Assembly: GCA_933228675.1 (NCBI GenBank)
Contig: OW121744.1
Coordinates: 61,235,928-61,299,927 of the forward strand
Length of the DNA: 64,000 bases
Source: Stomorhina lunata
Lineage: Eukaryota > Arthropoda > Insecta > Diptera > Rhiniidae
Reading direction: 5' to 3'
Each line of letters begins with the position of its first letter. Position 1 is the stretch's first letter. A program made the translations under genes and the position numbers. The notes under the pieces are model-generated. The model had not been told where the DNA came from. It saw only the letters and a list, made by a program, of their open reading frames with translations, and made no database searches. Shown in pieces: positions 10,577-22,054 of this stretch.

Positions 10577-12960
10577 CCTTAGGTTAGGTTTTATAGGTGA
10601 TGCCAAATGAATAGCATCTTCACTCGGAGGCCATAGGGTCCATTGTGATCCTTCCTAATAGAAGAGAGAGGGATAGCAGAACAATCGATAGGAAAGACAG
10701 TTGTGATAGGGATAGTGGTAGAGACAAAGTAGTAGAGAATAGGTAAACTATGACGTTACCATAGGGAAAGAGACCTATACAAGCTTTATGAGTCCCAATA
10801 AAAAAAACACAACTTCACTCAGTTTGCGATGCTGTATGTCACACAGTTCCTCATGGAATCTGGTTTTGAAGCATTAGATAGTAGTATCATACGAATCTCC
10901 TCCGATCATAGTCTGAAAATGTTCTGGATTGCTCCATTCCAACTATTTAGCCTAGAAATTAAGGCGCAGTGGCCAGTTAGAATACCAATGTATTTTCTAA
11001 GACTGATCCTATTAAAACCCAGCTAGAACTTGGTTTGTGTGTATTTAGATCGGGTAATAAGGTCCTAGATATTGTGCAAGTAGTCAAGTTATACCAGTTT
11101 TTGCTATTTCCTCACCGATCCAAGACTTGTTGCCCATGAAAAGGTGATATATGTATAGGTGATGCTATTTCTGTCATCGCAAATATCAGTTCCTGGCTCG
11201 AGCATTGTCTTGCGACTTCAACAGCAATTTCATTGCCTTCGATTTTGCAATGACAAGGAACCCAGCAAAGTCTTACTTTATATTTCGTTGACAAATTAAT
11301 ATTAGCTAATCTACATGACTTTACTAACTAGAAGGTTATGCTGCATCCTTTAGTGCAGCCTGACTGTCGACGTAGATGGTCACCTAACTATCTTTAGGTA
11401 TATTGAGAGACAAGCTCAGTGGGTTTCAAAATGGCAAAAATTTTAGCCCGAAAGACACTGCACTCATCCCTAAGCCTAAACGATTTCCTAATATTTTGCT
11501 CATTTAGGAAAATACCAGCACCGGTGTCGATATCTATTTTAGAGCCGTCTGTGAAGATCGAGTTGCCCTCAAAGAGCGATTGATGATTAATAATTACTTC
11601 AGGTACGGAACTAAATAAAAGTTCCTTGACCAAGTAGTCAGATATAGGTGACCCTGACTCGAAGTCAGGAACATTCGTTCCGTTTAGCATGGTGGTATGT
11701 CCTACCTGCCTTTATGGGGAGTGCTCTTAATGGCACCGGAACTTTACTCAAATGACTTAGAAATTAGACCTTGTTTACCGCTTCCCACCAAACGGCGCAA
11801 CCACACGTAAGAACTGGTCTTACTATAGTCGAAAAATCCAGTACACTACTATCGGTTTTAGGCTCTAGTTCTTACCTACTGAGTTCCTGCAAAAGTAGTA
11901 AGCGTTTAGTCCCTTTTAAATTCTTTCTAGCGTGTTCTTTTTCCAAGGTAACTTCTTATCTAAGATGATGCCTAGAAATCATTCTGGTAATAGTCCTAAC
12001 TCTACACCATTAGGTACTGGAAGTTTGAAATTGTCCACCTTATACTTCCTGGTGAATAAAACTAACACAGTATTTTCAGGATTGACTCCCAGTCTATTTT
12101 CCCTTGCCCAGGAAGAGAGATCTCTTAGTACCGATTCCATTGTTTTACTGATTCCATTCAGGTATTAACCTGATACCAGTATAACAACATCGTCAGGGTA
12201 GGCTACAATCTTTCTTCCTAGTTGGTCAAATCTTTTGAGAATGACGTTGACCGCCAGTAGCCAAAGTAATGGAGACAACTCCCCCCTGTCTGAGGCATCT
12301 TGTGACTTTTCTACGAATGTTGCTGTCTCCTAGATTAGAGTTGATTATTCTGCTGCTAAGCATGGTCACACTCCGCCGGAAAGCTCTGCACACTAATATC
12401 AATAAATTGGTTCTAAATGGAGTCGATCGCGATATGTTGAAAGTTTTTCAATGTCTAAAAAATCTGCCAATGTATAATCTTAAAATCTAGACCTTTTTCG
12501 ATAAAACCAATCACATCATGAAGTAAACTCTCAACAGATTTATCTTGAGCGTTTCTAACGAGTTCCTAATACTGATGTCAATCAGTCGCTCGAGTGTCTT
12601 CAGAAGAAAAGACGACAAGATGATTTTCCTAAAATCTTTTGATTTTGAGTGACTTACCTTTCCTGCTTTTGATATAAAAATCACCCTAACCTCTCTCCAT
12701 CTACTTGTAATGAAGCCTCCAAGTAGACAGCTAATGAAAATGTTACAATGAATTGATAGACAATAGTCGAAGGATGATGCCATCCAGATCGGCCGATTTG
12801 TATGTCATACACTTGTTCACGGCCCATTTTATTATCTCTATAGTGACAGTCCTATCTAACAAGGTGTTCGGTCTTACATCCGAAAGTACCGTAGTCGGTA
12901 TGCCAGAAACTGGATCTTATCCTTTTACTCTGTGTCTCTAGATTCGATTATGTCCATGAA
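10577..12960 (-). pseudogene. I/LOA-like retrotransposon, decayed copy, minus strand
   Basis: Read on the minus strand, reverse transcriptase remnants come first. They are FISKAGKVSHSKSKDFRKI, then LSSFLLKTLERLIDISIR, between 12,783 and 12,511. Next is the region that should hold the catalytic core (12,490-11,770), heavily mutated. An RNase H domain follows (FTDGSKIDIDTGAGIF near 11,550, then WVPCHCKIEGNEIAVEVARQ near 11,260). The 3' end near 10,577 carries the same AACCTAACCTA-type tail as the smaller copy at 8905. Stops and frameshifts occur throughout. There is no complete open frame. Confidence 0.75.
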
Positions 12961-13007
12961 CCATCCGATTTGTGGATAAAACAAGGAACTACAGGGTTCC
13001 TGGGTGA

Positions 13008-13058
13008 ACCCCCGTGGTATAGCAGGTTAGTCATCCGCCTAGCATACTAGAGCATAGC
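13008..13058 (+). repeat. tRNA-derived SINE, 5' head fragment
   Basis: CCGTGGTATAGCAGGTTAGT and the following CATCCGCCTAGCAT match the tRNA-like head of the full SINEs at 36500-36816 and 59734-60043. The rest is missing. Confidence 0.7.
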
Positions 13059-13289
13059 CAGAAAAAATATTTTCGATTTTGGCTACTCTTCAAATTGAAA
13101 CAAAAATTAAATAGAATATTTTTGCTGTTTTCTAACCCTACCAATACTTTAGCAAAGAGCTACATCTACTTGAAGATTTGTTTTTTGAAAAATAGCAGTA
13201 GCTTAAAAATATAAACGCTTCGAAATAATACAGCATCTGCTGCTACTTCTACTTGAAAATGTTGGAGCTGTAGCCGTATACAATGATTT

Positions 13290-13625
13290 CCTACACTAAG
13301 AGAAAAATGACGATCTGATTTCAAGAAAAAAAATCTACAATATAAGATTGCGAAATCTTGAATTTTCAATCTTGAAAATATAGCCAGTAAGATTTATATT
13401 CTTAAATTTAAGAATAAATTCTTAGTTATGAGAATACAATCTAAAAATAAATATGTAATTTGTTTGCTTTTAAGATTTTAATCTTATTATAAGATTTTAA
13501 ATCTTAATTTTAGATCGTATTCTTTATTTTAAGATTGTAATCTTGATTTCAAGATTTTATTCTTATTTTGAAGATTGTAAGTTCTAATCTTAAGATCGTA
13601 TTCTTGATTTTGTAGATTTGTGTGC
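13290..13625 (+). repeat. AAGATT/AATCTT-rich sequence, probable foldback element
   Basis: It starts CACTAAGAGAAAAATGACGA. It then holds dozens of alternating AAGATT and AATCTT words, so much of the strand can pair with itself. Composition matches the interior of the foldback element at 14681-15122 on the far side of the small gene relic. Confidence 0.5.
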
Positions 13626-13744
13626 TTGTTTAAGGGAAATTTCTCAGTATTTTGTCATAAATTGTAATCCGCCGACCAAAGTAGTTGCGAAAAAGTGAAA
13701 AACTAATTTTTTGAGAAAAAATATAAATTTAATTAGAAATATAA

Positions 13745-14676
13745 ATGGAAACCCTTAATCCGGATGAAGTGATCCTTTTAAATATTCCAATAGAAGCCAA
13801 TTTAGTTCCGGTATGTGATGGGGAGTATGAATTGAACTGCCCTTCACAAGAAATTTCATCAGATTTCTCGGACGATGACGCGTTGCTGAAAAATCTTTTG
13901 AAAGAATTCGATCTGGAATGCGTTTTTCCGTACCTGCAGCGTAAGTTTTTCATCATATTTATAAATGCATAAGTAAATTTCTTTATAAAAAATTATATTG
14001 ATTTAATTTGTTTCAGGCTCAAATGTAACTTTAAGAAGTCTGCAGTATATGAGAGCAGAAGATGTAAAAATTATTTGTCTGGAAAAAGAAACAGGTTTTA
14101 ATGTTTTATTTAGAAACCACTAATAGTTTTGTCCTTTAGTTTGGAATTGATGAAGATACACTTTCGATGCCGTCGAAGGTAGGTCAGTGGCTACAAAAAT
14201 GTCCGGATGTTAATGTGGAAGTTAACAAAAAAGTGTTTGACAAGGTAAAAGTATTAGATAATTACTTAATACATTAAAATGTGTACAAAACATAAAATAT
14301 TTTTGTTTATTTATATAGGATTTAGCTTCATTATTGAATGAATCACTAAGTGGCAAAAACATCCCAGAATTTTATGCTTCACACAAAGATTTAAACAATA
14401 ACTATCGTGATGAGCTGATCCAGATTACAGTACATCAAATTCTAAAAAAGGATCTCGCTCTTCATTCTCACGATTTCCAAGATATATTGACAGAAATATG
14501 CACACTTTTTCCAACGGAAGATGAAGTCAAGGTATTTTAAGGATACAATTTTTTACTAACTACCTATAATCTAAAATAAATAAATCAAAATATAGGAATA
14601 CTATTACGTTCCTCGAAAGGGGAAAAAAAATATTAAAAAATGTGTTTTATTTTACCACCAAATACGAATATTATAA
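13745..14676 (+). pseudogene. Small spliced gene of unknown function, probably a decayed or captured fragment
   Basis: Five exons can be read: 13745-13940, 14017-14094, 14140-14244, 14319-14531 and 14596-14676. Most have standard splice sites (GTAAGT after exon 1, TTTCAG before exon 2). Exon 1 is acidic (PSQEISSDFSDDDALLKN) and leads into a short helical region (FDLECVFPYLQ, LRSLQYMRAEDVKI) that resembles a sterile-alpha-motif helix set. Exon 4 is helical (DLASLLNESLSGKNIPEFY). Exon 5 starts EYYYVPRKGKK, as in a group of uncharacterised insect proteins that continue much further, but here it stops after 27 codons. The exon 2/3 join is out of frame with the consensus sites, and a foldback element abuts the last exon. 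I infer a truncated relic; a short working gene with other splice sites is possible. Confidence 0.5.
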
Positions 14677-14680
14677 TAAG

Positions 14681-15122
14681 AAAAAACGTGCTGATAATAA
14701 GATTTTCAGCTTGAAATCGAAACTTTTTCTGCTTGAAAGTAGAGTAAATGCGAAAAATCTTATTTTAAGAATAAAATCTTATTTTTCAAGATTGTTTGTA
14801 AGATCGCAATCTTGAAAAAGTTCTAAGAACAAGATCGATAATTAAGAATGCATTCTTGTTATTTAAGATTATGTTCTTATTAATTAAGAGTGCATTCTTA
14901 AAAATTAAGAATTTAATCTTAATTAATAAGAACACATTCTTAGTTATCGATCCTGTGCTTAGATTTTTTTTGCGATCTTACAAAGAATCTTAAAAAATTA
15001 AGATTTTATTCTCAAAATAAGATTTTTCGTATTTACTCTACTTTCAAGCAGAAAAAGTTTCGATTTCAAGCAGAAAAAGTTTCGATTTCAAGCAGAAAAT
15101 CTTATTATCAGCACGTTTTTTC
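14681..15122 (+). mobile_element. Foldback (MITE-like) element with ~100-bp inverted arms
   Basis: The left arm starts AAAAAACGTGCTGATAATAAG. The right arm ends with its reverse complement (CTTATTATCAGCACGTTTTTT). Pairing extends through the GCTTGAAATCGAAACTTTTT and TACTCTACTTTCAAGC blocks. The right arm has one extra copy of the CGATTTCAAGCAGAAAAAGTT unit. The middle is AAGATT/AATCTT-rich. No protein is encoded. Confidence 0.75.
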
Positions 15123-15235
15123 CCTGAGTGTATTTATATATGAATGTAGCAGTAGAAGTAGATGGGTTTTGGCTACTATTTTCAATAAATTTGTATCATA
15201 AAAAGTAGGCTTTTTTCGTCGCTACAGCTACTTTT

Positions 15236-16296
15236 ATGCATTAAACACATAGACAACAGCAGGCTACACGAACACAGACTACAAAAGTCGTTGGCTGCAA
15301 TCGTCGCCTCGTAGTCAGCTACTTAATTATTTTGGGGACGGCAGCTACATTTAAGACGGCAGCTACATTTCGAAACACCTGTTTATGAGTGGTGCCAATA
15401 TCGCGTTTATAAGATGGACAAAATAACAATTTAAATTTTGATAAAAACGACATAAATTCATTTTATTAATTAACCTCCGAAATCAACGGTTTTCCTGTAC
15501 CTGATAGTATGTCTATATCAAAAAAACTTTATAGAAAGATTTTGGTGTGATCTCTAATAGTTTAAGAGTTATGGGCTTTTTAAATTTCAAGAATAATACG
15601 GTATAACTTTAGAAGTTTATATCCGATATTAACTTTTTTGGTATCAAACAAAAGCTACTGAAAATATCTTTTATATTCTTATATATTCTATATAATATTC
15701 TTTATAATGGATAAGGAGCTAATATACTATAAACTTATTTCTGCAACCGACTTTTTTTATAAAAATTCGTATATCTTAAAACAATATAGATATAAGTATG
15801 CTCTTTTATATAATGAATTTTATAAAGGACATACTGGGCTTTTATATAACATGAACTACGTAGCTCTAGCACGCAGCGTGTGAATTGACAGTTTAAAAAA
15901 TAACTTTTTAAAATTTTACTTCTATTGAGTTAGAGTTATATAAATATAAATTTTTACATAATATTTTATTAGATATTATTATATACATTAAATATATAAA
16001 TATTTGATAAGTATGTAAATTGTTTACATAAATTCTCCCCATTGTATTTGTGGTAAATAAATTCAAGTGGTTTAAATCGCTCATTTATTTCAATATTATA
16101 TGGTGTTGACAGCACTAAATCTTTTATTGTCGCCAACAAAAATAGAAAATAGTTTAATTTTGGCTACAGCTACAACGGTGGTCGGTAGTCGTGTAGCCGT
16201 GTCGACTCTAAAAAATTTATTTCTATTTGAATGCATGTATTCTAATTTTGACAGGTTGTAGCCCGTAGCCTGCTGTTGTCTATGTGGTTAATGCAT
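15236..16296 (+). mobile_element. 1.06-kb terminal-inverted-repeat element, copy 1 (upstream of the TRPA gene)
   Basis: The ends are ATGCATTAAACACATAGACA at the left and its near-perfect reverse complement at the right (inverted repeat about 32 bp, through CAGCAGGCTAC). The interior (AATTATTTTGGGGACGGCAG, GACATAAATTCATTTTATTA and others) is shared with the inverted copy at 60829-61884 over its whole length. There is no coding potential, so it is non-autonomous. The palindromic ATGCAT at both ends leaves the target duplication unresolved. It ends 340 bp before the TRPA start codon. Confidence 0.82.
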
Positions 16297-16636
16297 TAGA
16301 GTAGCCGTACAAACACTGATTATAAGCGCCCTTTGTTGCAAAAAGTAAATGTCTCGTTTGTTTGCGGTAAAATTAATAAAGTTCTAAGCAAAGTGTGATG
16401 AAAATTCAAACGAGTGGTTGGATAAACTATTTTGATTGTACTAAGAGTTATTTCTGACTGAAAAGTTCAAAAATATAAATTCTTATTTTTAATTGTAGAC
16501 CGCAAAAATCGAATGCAAATAAATAAATACATTTACTTATTTCGAAAAGAACTTTTTCAATCATATACGATAATTCAGTTGCTCAATGTAATTCTACCAG
16601 TTAACATCGACTTATTTATTTTTGCATAATTCTAAA

Positions 16637-19570
16637 ATGAACATAAGTAGACTAAATAGTAAGGAGATTTTGATAATCGATCCTCAAGTGAGTTTTCCTG
16701 ACTTAAAATTGGTTTATAATAACTTTTGCAAATTTTTGCTCAAATCGTTTGCAGGAAAAACTTCGAAAAGCTTTCGAAAATCGGGATATTCAAGAATTTC
16801 GTGCTGCCTTAGAAGCGGGTGCAAATGCTTCAACTTACATTTATAATGAGATCCAGAATACTAATCCAAAGAATTGCTTGGAATTTGTGACAAAATGTCT
16901 GAACTCCGTTTTTCATTCCGAATCTATTAAGAACAGCCCTGATGTTATCTATGAGCCTTTATTCCTGAGTGCCTTAAAAACGCCAGGTTGTTCAGAATTT
17001 GTAAGAGAATGTTTGCTTTTCGGTTGTGATCCTAATTTTGAGGATGTGAGTAAATAGTTCCTTCATCTAATCAAATTTAAATATTAATTTCTATTATTTT
17101 CCAAATTTAGCAAAATAAAACATTTGCTATTTTTTATGCATTACAATCTTATGATTCTGAAAATTTGAAAGAACTTTTAACAAGCAGTTCCGAAGTCGAA
17201 GTCAACTGCAGGCAAACGAAATTGACACCTCTCAACTATTTGGCAAAACAAGCTAACAGCAAAAATTTTAATAATGTAAATGAATGCTTTAAACTTTTAC
17301 TTAATTACGGAGCCTCACCTTATTTATCATATAACACCGTCAAATGTTTGAACGACTCAACGGTAATTCAAGAGCACTATCCAATTGACACGGTCCTAGA
17401 GAATACTGACATTAGTGATGCTCAGAAGCAAAATATCATAGAACTTTTAGTGAATGAAATTGATTTTGATATCGATAATGTTTGGTTCGGGGATTTAAGA
17501 AAAAAATTGGAGTTATTATATCCAAGCCTACAATTGCCTAAGATATCAGAGAAAACTAGAATTTTTAAGCTGTTATTAAGTTATATTGAAGATAAGAAAA
17601 ACGATTTATTTCTACTAGAATATCTAGATAAATCTAAGGAAATCGGAAAGTATGAACAGTTGTTACTGTTGGCAGCAGCTATAAGGCATAAATTTGATCA
17701 GGGTTTTGATTTATTGATGTCTCATGGTGTAGACTATAATCATCCAATACCAGGTCCCACATATCTATTAGAAGGAGAATATTGTGGAACTATAGCCCTG
17801 ATATCTGGAAATGCTTATGTTTTAAAAAAGCTGGTAGATCAGCCCGATATTAAAGAAATATCTACTGCCTTAATAATAGCAGTAAATAAAATTGATGAAG
17901 CAGATAATGGCTTTAAGACTTCCGACCAATGGAATTGCTTTAAGATCTTATTAAATTCCAATAAATTCAATACCTACAAACAGGCTAGATATGCCTTGCA
18001 CACGGCAGCAATGGACAGAAAATATAATGTAGCCAAGGAACTTCTCAACAGCGGCACATCCATTTGTGCTTCGAACTGTATAATTGAATCATATGTTTCT
18101 AATCTTTTAATACTTTTAGGTAACTCGATGTTCGAGGAACACTTCAATGATTGTATTTCTACACCAGAATTTACACCCTGCTCCAAAGTTAAAATTGATC
18201 TTAAAAATTTCAAATCTTGCGAGACCAATTTTAAGCGAAGAACGGAAGAAATCCTAAAAACTATTTTATATTTGACGGAATTTAAAGATCAACGTGACTT
18301 ATTGAAACATCCGGTTATAACCACGATACTATTCCTTCAGTGGCAGACAATCGCTCCAATATTTTATATAAATTTTCTTCTATTTTCTTTTTTCGCCATT
18401 TCCTTCTGCTCATTTTCAGTTTTGAAATTTCGCTTTACAGAATATGAAACTGCAAAAACTGTAGCTTATTTTGGGACTTGGTTGGGAATTGCTTATTTGA
18501 TTATTAGAGAATTTTTGCAGTTATTCATTTCCCGCCTTAAATATTTCAAACAAATATTGAATTATTTCGAAATATTGGTAATAATACTCTCAATAGAAAC
18601 GTGTATCCCACATTACCAAGATCCCGACTTGGAAAAGAAAATAGCAGTAATAGCTATTTTACTTGTGTCCTATCAGTTGTTTTTATTTGTGGGTTCCATA
18701 CCCATAGCCTCTATATCCACTTACATGCTCATGTTGGAATCTGTTTTTAAAAGTTTTATAAAATGTTTTCTTTTGTACTCAATATTTATAATAACTTTTA
18801 CTCTATGTTTTTTCATTCAAAATGAAATAGACCACGAGAAAGACAGCGCAAAAGAAGAAGACCACAATAACTTGGATAAATTCCCGGATCCCCTAGCAGC
18901 ATTCACTAAAATCATGGTTATGTTCACTGGTGAATTTGATGCCAGTAGCCTAAAACTAGACTCAAGTTTCAGTTACTTGTTGTTTCTCTTGTTTGTCTTC
19001 TTTATGACGATCATTCTATTCAATCTACTCAATGGATTGGCCGTAAGTGACACTCAGGCCATTAGAGAACAGGCCGAATTGAATGACATGATTTGTCGCA
19101 CAAATCTCTTGTGTCGTTATAGGAATTTATGGTTTAATAATGAACATTTTCACAAGATTTCCAAGAAATATTTGTCCGACTACACTACCGTATCTTATAT
19201 ATGTGTCTATTTCGATATTAACAATTTAGTTGAGGTTTTTAGTGAAGACAATGAAGCGAAAACTTTACGTTTTCGAATGGACCAGAAAACGGTAGACCGA
19301 GCTTTGAAAATATTGGAAAACAAATTTCTTCAGAAAAACACAATTTCTCTAGAACAAATTTTAAAAAGAGTTGAAGATGACTCGAATCGCGTCCAAACAT
19401 TGGAAGAGGGTAATCAGAGGATAGAAAAGATAAATCAAGAAATGGAAGAGAAACTTAAATCTATTTCAAATCGTTTGGAAATTGAATCTATTAAGAAGTT
19501 GGATGATAATGAGCATCTTCAGAAATTAGAGTTAAAATTAGATAAAATTCTTGAACGATTAGATTTATAA
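16637..19570 (+). CDS. painless: TRPA-family cation channel, painless-like (3 exons, 933 aa)
   Basis: Exons are 16637-16687, 16755-17045 and 17111-19570, with GTGAGT donors and CAG/TAG acceptors, all in frame. The 933 aa compare with 913 for Drosophila Painless, a TRPA channel of nociceptive neurons that responds to heat and mechanical stimuli. The N-terminal half (about 18-500) is made of degenerate ankyrin-type repeats (for example LTPLNYLAKQA, LLLNYGASPY, AKELLNSGTSI). Six membrane segments follow at about 525-552, 561-582, 599-615, 625-648, 661-682 and 735-757. The pore loop carries TGEFD at 720-724. After segment 6 comes FNLLNGLAVSDTQAI, the TRP-box region conserved with Painless. The last 70 residues are a charged coiled coil. 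All exons are open and nothing suggests decay. Whether this is the single painless orthologue or a lineage-specific duplicate cannot be decided from one locus. A TIR element lies directly upstream and an AATAAA follows the stop. Confidence 0.93.
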
Positions 19571-19628
19571 GAAAAATTCTAAGATCTTGTTGATGTGTTA
19601 TGACTATATATAAATTATAAGTTCTATT

Positions 19629-19634
19629 AATAAA
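19629..19634 (+). terminator. Polyadenylation signal AATAAA of the TRPA gene
   Basis: A canonical AATAAA lies about 60 bases after the stop codon, in an AT-rich 3' flank. Confidence 0.6.
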
Positions 19635-19680
19635 GTATTTTTGCCAACGAAGCTTTAGTTTTTTTTTTCAAAAATATAAA

Positions 19681-19715
19681 TACATCTGTGGCAATATGAA
19701 AAAATAGCTTAAGAA
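19681..19715 (+). repeat. End fragment of a TIR element (GTGGCAATATG family)
   Basis: ATCTGTGGCAATATGAAAAA followed by ATAGCTTAAG matches the terminal inverted repeat of the element at 42950-43575. Only one end is present. Confidence 0.55.
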
Positions 19716-19738
19716 AAAATAGGGCGTCTGTTCCCATA

Positions 19739-21500
19739 TTGGGCGGCCATGTTAGGAATACGAAGAGACAGTCTTGGAGGAACTTTTGCAGCCGCGTCGA
19801 AGGTTCTTCCGACACTAGCAGACTTCGTAAAATCCTGACATCGTCACCCTCAGTAGCTGCCTACATTCAAAAGGACAATGGCTACTGGACGACGAGCGGA
19901 TCTGAAACTCTTGAGGTCCTTTTAGAAAAGCACTTTCCAGGCTGCAAGCCTCTAAACGCGTGCACAGCCAATAATTACACCGTCTTCGAGTACACTCCGA
20001 TCCCTCTTAACAGAGAAAGAATTAAATGGGCTTTTGATAGTTTCGACCCGTATAAAGCTGCGGGTTTGGATGGCATTATCCCAACTGGTCTGCAACATAA
20101 TACCGATCTCTTAATACCCTGGCTAACTCTGATATATGATGGTTGTCTTAGGCTATCTCATATACCAGAACCCTGGACCAGGTGCAATGTTGTCTTCATT
20201 CCCAAAGCGGGTAAGGCTAAACATACGAAACCGAAGGACTTCAGACCTATAAGTCTTTGTTCCTTCCTTCTAAAAACTCTGGAGCTCATCATTGACGCGT
20301 ATCTGCGCACTACAATCGATAATACTCTCCTCTCCAGCTCACAGCATGTCTATAACAATGGTAAATCTGTTGAGACTGCACTCCACTCACAAGTTAGCTT
20401 TATTGAAAAATCTCTTGAGTTCGGCGAATTTACACTTGCCGCCTTCCTAGACATTGAAGGCGCTTTTAACAACATAAAACCAGAGTCGATTATATCGGCA
20501 ATGGAGGACTTAGGGGTCGATAAATCCATTATTTCGTTTGTAGGTAAGCTTCTCACCTACAGAGTCATCGGCTCAACTATGGGCGTTGCTACAATCTACA
20601 AGGTAGCATGTCGAGGGACCCCACAAGGAGGTGTACTATCCCCGCTTCTGTGGAACCTTGCCATAAACAAACTTCTCACTAAACTAGATTCATGTAGAGG
20701 AGCCATAGGCAAAACCTGGGGACTCAATCCTACTAACACTGTCTGGCTCTTTGATATGGCTGTCAAGCCCATACTAATGTATGGCGCGCTGGTTTGGTGG
20801 CCTGAACTCACCAATTCAAATCAGCGGAATTCTTTCACTAAAATTTTAAGAACATCCGCTCTAATGATCACGGGTGCCTTAAAAACTACACCATCCAAGG
20901 CGCTCTTTGTCATGCTCAACTGGCTCCCAGTCGAACTAATGGCACAGCAAATTGCCCCTAACTCGGCTCTCCGACTTAGCACTATCTGAACCTGGTCCCA
21001 TTCGCAATCAGGACACTCCACTATTCTGGATACATTCATGTCAGGGATATTGACAACATTGACTATTGCATTTCCATCCCACTCTTCGACAAATCCTTTA
21101 CTGTAACTATCTCTAGAGACCCATCATCCCATGATGACGGCTGTTTGGAGGTATAAACGGACGGATTCAAGTCAAAGATGGACGTGGGAGGGGTCTTCTT
21201 CATCCCACTTTTAGGGAAGGAAATTTGTTTTAGGCTTTCTGATCAGTATAGTATCCTTCAATCCGAGATATCGGCCATATACAGGGCTGCCAAATGGTTA
21301 AGATACTATAGAATATACGAATGAGATGGCGAGACATTGCAATATCGAACTTTTCTGGGTACTCGGGCACAACAACATACCTGGTAACTCCACTGCGGAC
21401 AGACTTGCTAAATCCGGTGCTCTCCTGAGTCAGGATAACATCGATCAATTTACGGGCTTATCCGCCTGCAAATCAGAAATTAGTTTAAGGTTTTATCGCG
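19739..21500 (+). pseudogene. I/LOA-like non-LTR retrotransposon, internally deleted
   Basis: The open frame 19739-20989 holds reverse transcriptase blocks in order. They are YKAAGLDGIIPTGL, VVFIPKAGKAKHTKPKDFRP, LAAFLDIEGAFNN (first catalytic Asp), RGTPQGGVLSPLLWNLAINK and then LTKLDSCRG. Here the sequence jumps straight to the region after the polymerase (GKTWGLNPTN, YGALVWWPEL), so the catalytic YADD-type box and about 80-100 residues are deleted in frame. Remnants of an RNase H domain follow to about 21,500 (IELFWVLGHNNIPGNSTADR at 21,340-21,400), with frameshifts. It is 5'-truncated and inactive. Its neighbour on the right is a family B tail. Confidence 0.85.
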
Positions 21501-21650
21501 CCGACAGACAAACAGACTGACAGATAGACGAACAGCGCTCAATTATCTTAGATTTTCATAAGGATTCAGAATATACATCTATTTTGGTTTTTGAGCCAAT
21601 ATTAAGGAAATTATAAACGAAATGGCAATCTCAATATACCGTCCATTCTT
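21495..21650 (+). repeat. Repeat family B, 3'-end fragment
   Basis: It contains GACAGACAAACAGACTGACA, then CATAAGGATTCAGAATATAC and GAGCCAATATTAAGGAAATT, the same order as the right end of copies B1 and B3. Confidence 0.65.
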
Positions 21651-22054
21651 CTTGGCAACACTGATGGGAGGAGAAACATTCCTGCTCTAGTCCACATTTT
21701 CTTAACAAAACTCATTAAAAAAAATCACTTATTCAATGACTCTACTTCTTATTATTCTAAAGATATACTATAACAGTTTGTGGCTGGAGAGGTGGGGCTG
21801 TTGTAACTCCCTTGATTCAATTTATTTTATTTTGGTACAAAATTAAAAACGTTGTCTTTAAAAGTTCTGAAGTTGCTATTTTTGTGGGTGAAAAAAATTT
21901 CCTTATTTTGTCTAAACTTTTACTAAAAAAAAACTAAAACATAAAACATTCTTTTGAGGTCTGAAACTGGAAAAAGTCGATAACTGCCAGATCTGGAGAA
22001 CGCTATTTTAATAGTTGTTATAATAACCTTATGAGCCGACTTTTACCTTTTTTT
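21651..22054. other. Unannotated AT-rich stretch
   Basis: No gene or repeat structure is recognised before the tandem array begins. Confidence 0.4.

Noticed and set aside
17974..18228. Minus-strand frame of 84 codons within the TRPA gene
   Set aside because: It is the antisense shadow of the third TRPA exon.
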